64,000 nt of DNA, from assembly GCA_019095985.1 (NCBI GenBank), contig CM032662.1, forward strand, positions 6,866,693 through 6,930,692. Reading direction: 5' to 3'. Within the stretch, counting starts at the first letter, position 1. Each line of letters starts with the position of its first letter. The stretch comes from Streblospio benedicti. Its lineage: Eukaryota > Annelida > Polychaeta > Spionida > Spionidae. Shown one piece after another: positions 60,224 to 64,000 of the stretch. A program made the position numbers and the translations under genes. The notes under the pieces were generated by a model. The model ran no database searches. It saw only the letters and a list, made by a program, of their open reading frames with translations, and had not been told where the DNA came from.

Positions 60224-62350
60224 TTTCATGAAGAACTCACCTAGTTCTAAAACAAAACCTAGCATAATATGATTCCAAATACTTTTTAGGTGCTTAGTTG
60301 GTTCCCGCATCTGCCACAAGACCAAAGCAATGCTCAAATATTACCAGGGGAGTCTGCTGGTGAAATAGAGGGGCAGGTCGCTCAATTTAGTGCTGTTGAA
60401 TTGGGGAGGATCACCCAGTTTCAAGTTGCTTATAAACCATGTATTGCTTAATTTGACTTTACATAATGCTCTCTTGTTTTAATTGGGACCATATTATGTT
60501 TGTAGTAGTTCACTCGTTTTCCTACCTCTCTGTTGAGAGTCACTTGATTTATAATTACTGGGGAGGGGTCACTCAATTGTAACTTAACTTCCTTTCCATC
60601 TCACCTACCCCTTTCTCCTGGTAATATTGGACCTTTCCCTAATGCAGAGACAAATCCTCATCTCTATACGCTCATAAAGGAGACTTGTAGATTACTGGCA
60701 ATAAGAAACAACATCAAAACATCTATTATTTGTGCGTTTATTCATCACTGTTCATCAGAAGATATTCATATATCATGATGTATGCTCAGAGACGTAATCC
60801 AAATGAAAGCCAGTGCGTGGATTTGGGTGTGTGATGATTATGGTTTGGGAATTTCTGTGAAATTTGGTCTTCTCGGAGAGGTTTAAGCTGGTTGCACTAG
60901 TGAACCCAACCAAAATTTAGAAAGTCACACCACGCGTTACAACCGGCGCTTTTAGCATACGACCTGGGGAATCCACAATTCCCATGGCTTGTAAGGGATA
61001 AATTCAAGCACTCTGTCTTATAAACTATAAAATTTAACTTTTTCTAATTGTCTGCACACGCCAGTCAATTTATTCATGTGTTGGTGAAAGCAGAGCAGTC
61101 AGGGGTGTGCGATTAAGATCATGACCGATATTCCCAACCTAACGAAGATCGGGTCTGAAATAGCAATACATAGTGTGTGATAGTTAAGGGTTTGTTCAGT
61201 TGATTGAGGCCCTGCAGGGCTATAACTTTTCCCCATTAAACTAATGCAATGTCACCCGTAGTTGCGATTGGTTGAGTTTGACACGACAGACTTAAGCTGG
61301 TTACACACTTCAACGATCATCAAGCTGGTAAGTAAATGGGGTGGACTGCGAGAATTGGGTCAAATGGGCAGAGTTTGACATGTCAGACTCATCACGACTA
61401 TTACCCGATTTCGATAGGATGAGAGAACATAGTTGTGTCGTAATGGTGTTCAACTGGCTTTATTGCTGTATGTTCACTCGCATGTATAATAGACTTATAA
61501 ATTTGTAGGTTACCAATCCCTTACAATTTGGGTTACTTGTCGATACATCCGTCTATCATGATTTTATTTTATGCCATCCGTTATATATTTTTATTTTCAA
61601 CACTAATGGCGCCATCTCACAAAAAGAGGTTTACTTTTCCCCGCCTACCTATCTGTAATGTCTCTAATAGCCGTACATTGAAACATGTAGCCCTGCTAAC
61701 TATATTGTTACTAAACCAGATGCTGTTGATTGAAATACAAGTCCCTACAACCATGTCACATAACCACTGTTTAGGCAGACGGTGGACTACTATTACACTT
61801 CTAAGGGGCCTCTAAAAGCAAAACTGCTACACCATCACTCTTGAAACGTATCTGTGGGTACTACTATCAGGCCCCTACATGACATCCGAATGTAAATATT
61901 GCGGCCCCGTGTCCATTTTAATACATTACAAAAAGTTTCTGTGTTACTTTTTGATTACAGTGTCTGCATAGAAGAAACATGACTGTGTCTCATATGATCA
62001 TAGCAATAGATTAGGATTCAATGTGTCACGTTTAGAGATTAACATGACTAAAATGACCACGTTACAGTAACCTGTTAACCCATGCTGTGACCTACATTAA
62101 TCCTGCTGTTCCCATGTTACAGCAACACCAGTATTATGGGCATCGTGACTCCATTCGTATCTTTGTGTATGCATTAGTTGAATCCCATTAGTTAACACAG
62201 TGCTACAGCCTTATGTTTGCGTACAAAGGTATATGTTGTATACAATGGATAGAGACGAATCTATGGTACATATACCTGTTAATGTCTTGCTATTCTGCAA
62301 TACGGATACAGCAATAATGAGAACGTACACAAATACTAAAAGCTAGCGTC
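60224..62350. other. No recognised gene
   Basis: Short frames only. GTTTGACA(C/T)G(A/T)CAGACT occurs twice (near 61278 and 61375), perhaps a minor repeat. Confidence 0.35.
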
Positions 62351-62356
62351 GTACAA

Positions 62357-62547
62357 CATAGGCAGATCCAGGTTTTTGGAAAGGGGGGGGGTGCACTTAA
62401 GGAAAATGGGGGGGGGGGCGCACTTAAGGAAAAAGGTGGGGGGGGCGCACTTTAGGGATTTCATGAAAAACCCTATGAAAATGAAGTATTTTAGTGGGAA
62501 AAGGGTGGGGGGGGGGGTTGCCTCCTGCGCCCCTGGATCTGCCTATG
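62357..62547 (+). mobile_element. Complete MITE with CATAGGCAGATCCAGG ends
   Basis: The terminal inverted repeats CATAGGCAGATCCAGG and CCTGGATCTGCCTATG enclose 191 bp. A 6-bp target duplication GTACAA lies at 62351-62356 and 62548-62553. The interior repeats GGGGGG with GCGCACTT(A)AGG. Non-autonomous; the transposase family is not evident. Confidence 0.8.
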
Positions 62548-62941
62548 GTACAATCACGAATATTGAACTAAGCTTGGAATTGTAGTAGCCTTTGTCAAGT
62601 GCCACATTTTCGCAGATGTCTTTTCAAAAATAGACTGAATCATAATTTCCTTCACGTATTTCCGCATCTTTCCCAGGTCCTACCGGATATAGCACAAAAC
62701 TTCAGGGATGAATTCGTAATTGCCAGGCTCCATCTTAATAAATAGGGTCTATTTGGCACATAACTTTTTTCTTCCTGCGAGCCATCTTAACAAATACATC
62801 AATAAGCAACACATGGCTATATATAATGAGGTGTGTATTACATTCACACAGCTCACATTTATTGTATAGAGTATTTCCTGCTAGCTTACAATAAGGCCTA
62901 TATATTCTAAGGAATCATGTACATGTAGATGCATATTGCAA

Positions 62942-63043
62942 AGGCAGATCCAGTGAAGTGGTGTTGAGAGGATGCCCCGCCCCACCCCACCTCCATTTTC
63001 TGACAAGTGCCCCCCCACACTTCCCAAAAACCTGGATCTACCA
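62942..63043 (+). mobile_element. Shorter MITE of the GATCCAGG family
   Basis: Left end AGGCAGATCCAGTG, right end CCTGGATCTACCAGTG, with C-rich sequence between. About half the length of the complete copy at 62357. Confidence 0.65.
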
Positions 63044-63419
63044 GTGTATTGTATCACTGTACAGCAGAGAGAAGTGGGGCTCGCTTGTCAATTAGGACTT
63101 CCAGCCATCACACAGTACACCTCATGACACTCGGTGTACAAAATAGACGTAGTAATGAGGTTTGTTCATTAGTTCTGAAGAGTAAGGTAAACTTATCAGA
63201 TGTTTCAACGAAAAGACCCAGTCCCAAATTCACGAATGTTTATTCCCACATGTTATTCTATTGCATCAGGAAATACATTAAGAGAAAGATGATGCAATGA
63301 TATAAGTTCACATTCAATATAGTCTCACATGAAATAGAACCTCCATTCAATATTACATTTATCAAGAGACCACATCTGTAGCAGCTTCCCATGGTGCCAA
63401 CCCTTCATACAGAGAACCA

Positions 63420-63610
63420 GTGACGTGATCCAGTGAGGAGGGGTTCCCATGCGACGCATGTCCCCCTTTGCCACAAAAATAGTTTATTTTCATGTTTTTA
63501 TCTTTTGTATGTCCAATACAATCACACAGGCGAAACCAATGATATCCTTTAAGTGCGCTCCACCACAACCCCCACCCCAGTCCTGGTTTCTGAAAACCTG
63601 GATCTGCCAT
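63420..63610 (-). mobile_element. MITE of the GATCCAGG family
   Basis: GTGATCCAGTGAGGAGG opens it, with TTAAGTGCGCTCC inside and CCTGGATCTGCC at the end. Its right part is included in the tandem duplication at 63590-63833. Confidence 0.6.
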
Positions 63611-63833
63611 TAATCTGACTATGCATACTAAAATAGTGCACTTGTAGCATGTTGTCACAAAACTAGTACTCCATCCCCGCCCAAACGACACCTGATTGTT
63701 AAAAGTCCCCCCCCCCCTTCTGAAAACCTGTATCTGCCATTATCCTGTCCATACATACTCAAATAAAGTACACCTGCAAAACGTGTTCCAAAACTAGCAC
63801 TGCACCCCGCCCAAACGACACCTGTTTGTCATC
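63590..63833. repeat. Tandem duplication, period 130 bp
   Basis: CTGAAAACCTGGATCTGCC to CGCCCAAACGACACCTG (63590-63702) recurs as CTGAAAACCTGTATCTGCC to CGCCCAAACGACACCTG (63720-63833). The duplicated unit begins inside the end of a MITE. Confidence 0.8.
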
Positions 63834-64000
63834 GGAGAGCCACAAACAGGACAGCACGTCAGCCATGAGGAGTCATCTGTAACGCAGCAGACGACTTTTT
63901 ATGCTGATGTCTCCTTTCTCTGACTACATAAAGGATTAGCGCTCAGCTGTTTTATGACCGCGCTGCCGGCTGTCCACTGTGTCTCCTGTGAGAACACGGG

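Noticed and set aside
62376-62585. Glycine-rich 69-codon frame
   Set aside because: It is the translation of poly-G MITE sequence; the related frame at 55786-55983 has the same origin.
1-64000. Retroviral, LTR, LINE or Polinton coding regions, CRISPR arrays, operons
   Set aside because: No reverse transcriptase, integrase, capsid or polymerase-like frame is visible, and the sequence is eukaryotic in structure.

Overview
The window looks like AT-rich, intron-rich nuclear DNA of an invertebrate animal, read from a draft assembly. Signs of this are canonical GT-AG splice sites around short open blocks, several families of small non-autonomous transposons, tRNA-derived SINEs, no dense run of long ORFs, and a 100-N scaffold gap. 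I cannot fix the phylum from the sequence.

All the coding I trust is on the minus strand. The best gene is at 11.2-14.7 kb. It encodes a 95-residue CD225/dispanin-like protein with two membrane segments, from one shared last exon (11213-11382) and two alternative first coding exons (14537-14679 and 13209-13371). The two coding parts are both 118 nt, end in the same splice phase and encode related peptides. Each has a 3' splice site just upstream of its ATG. Joining both in one transcript would run into a stop, so the layout reads as a duplicated, mutually exclusive exon pair.

Other minus-strand exon candidates are a terminal exon at 17.42-17.50 kb with a possible partner at 18.15-18.25 kb, a CpG-rich promoter and first exon at 38.2-38.5 kb, an internal exon at 41.29-41.42 kb, a 39-nt microexon at 50.96-51.00 kb, and an open block behind a good acceptor at 51.58-51.81 kb. 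I could not join these into named genes.

The rest is repeats and unannotated sequence. It includes a foldback element carrying tRNA T-arm sequence (0.2-0.5 and 14.8-14.9 kb), a diverged tandem array running into a 1.1-kb tandem duplication (5.2-8.06 kb), a TTAA-type inverted-repeat element (8.6 and 19.6-19.9 kb), tRNA-derived SINEs (20.4, 31.2, 42.1 kb), TA-flanked Tc1/mariner-pogo-like MITEs (22.3, 44.4 kb and many fragments), and a CATAGGCAGATCCAGG-ended MITE family (62.4 kb complete with target duplication; others at 43.8, 55.9, 62.9 and 63.4 kb). Two strong hairpins lie at 39.81-39.88 and 60.12-60.22 kb. There are also several 100-145 bp tandem duplications. The gap at 58474-58573 is flanked on its left by homopolymer-rich sequence that looks like poor base calling. 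I recognise no retrovirus, LTR element, Polinton or toxin gene.
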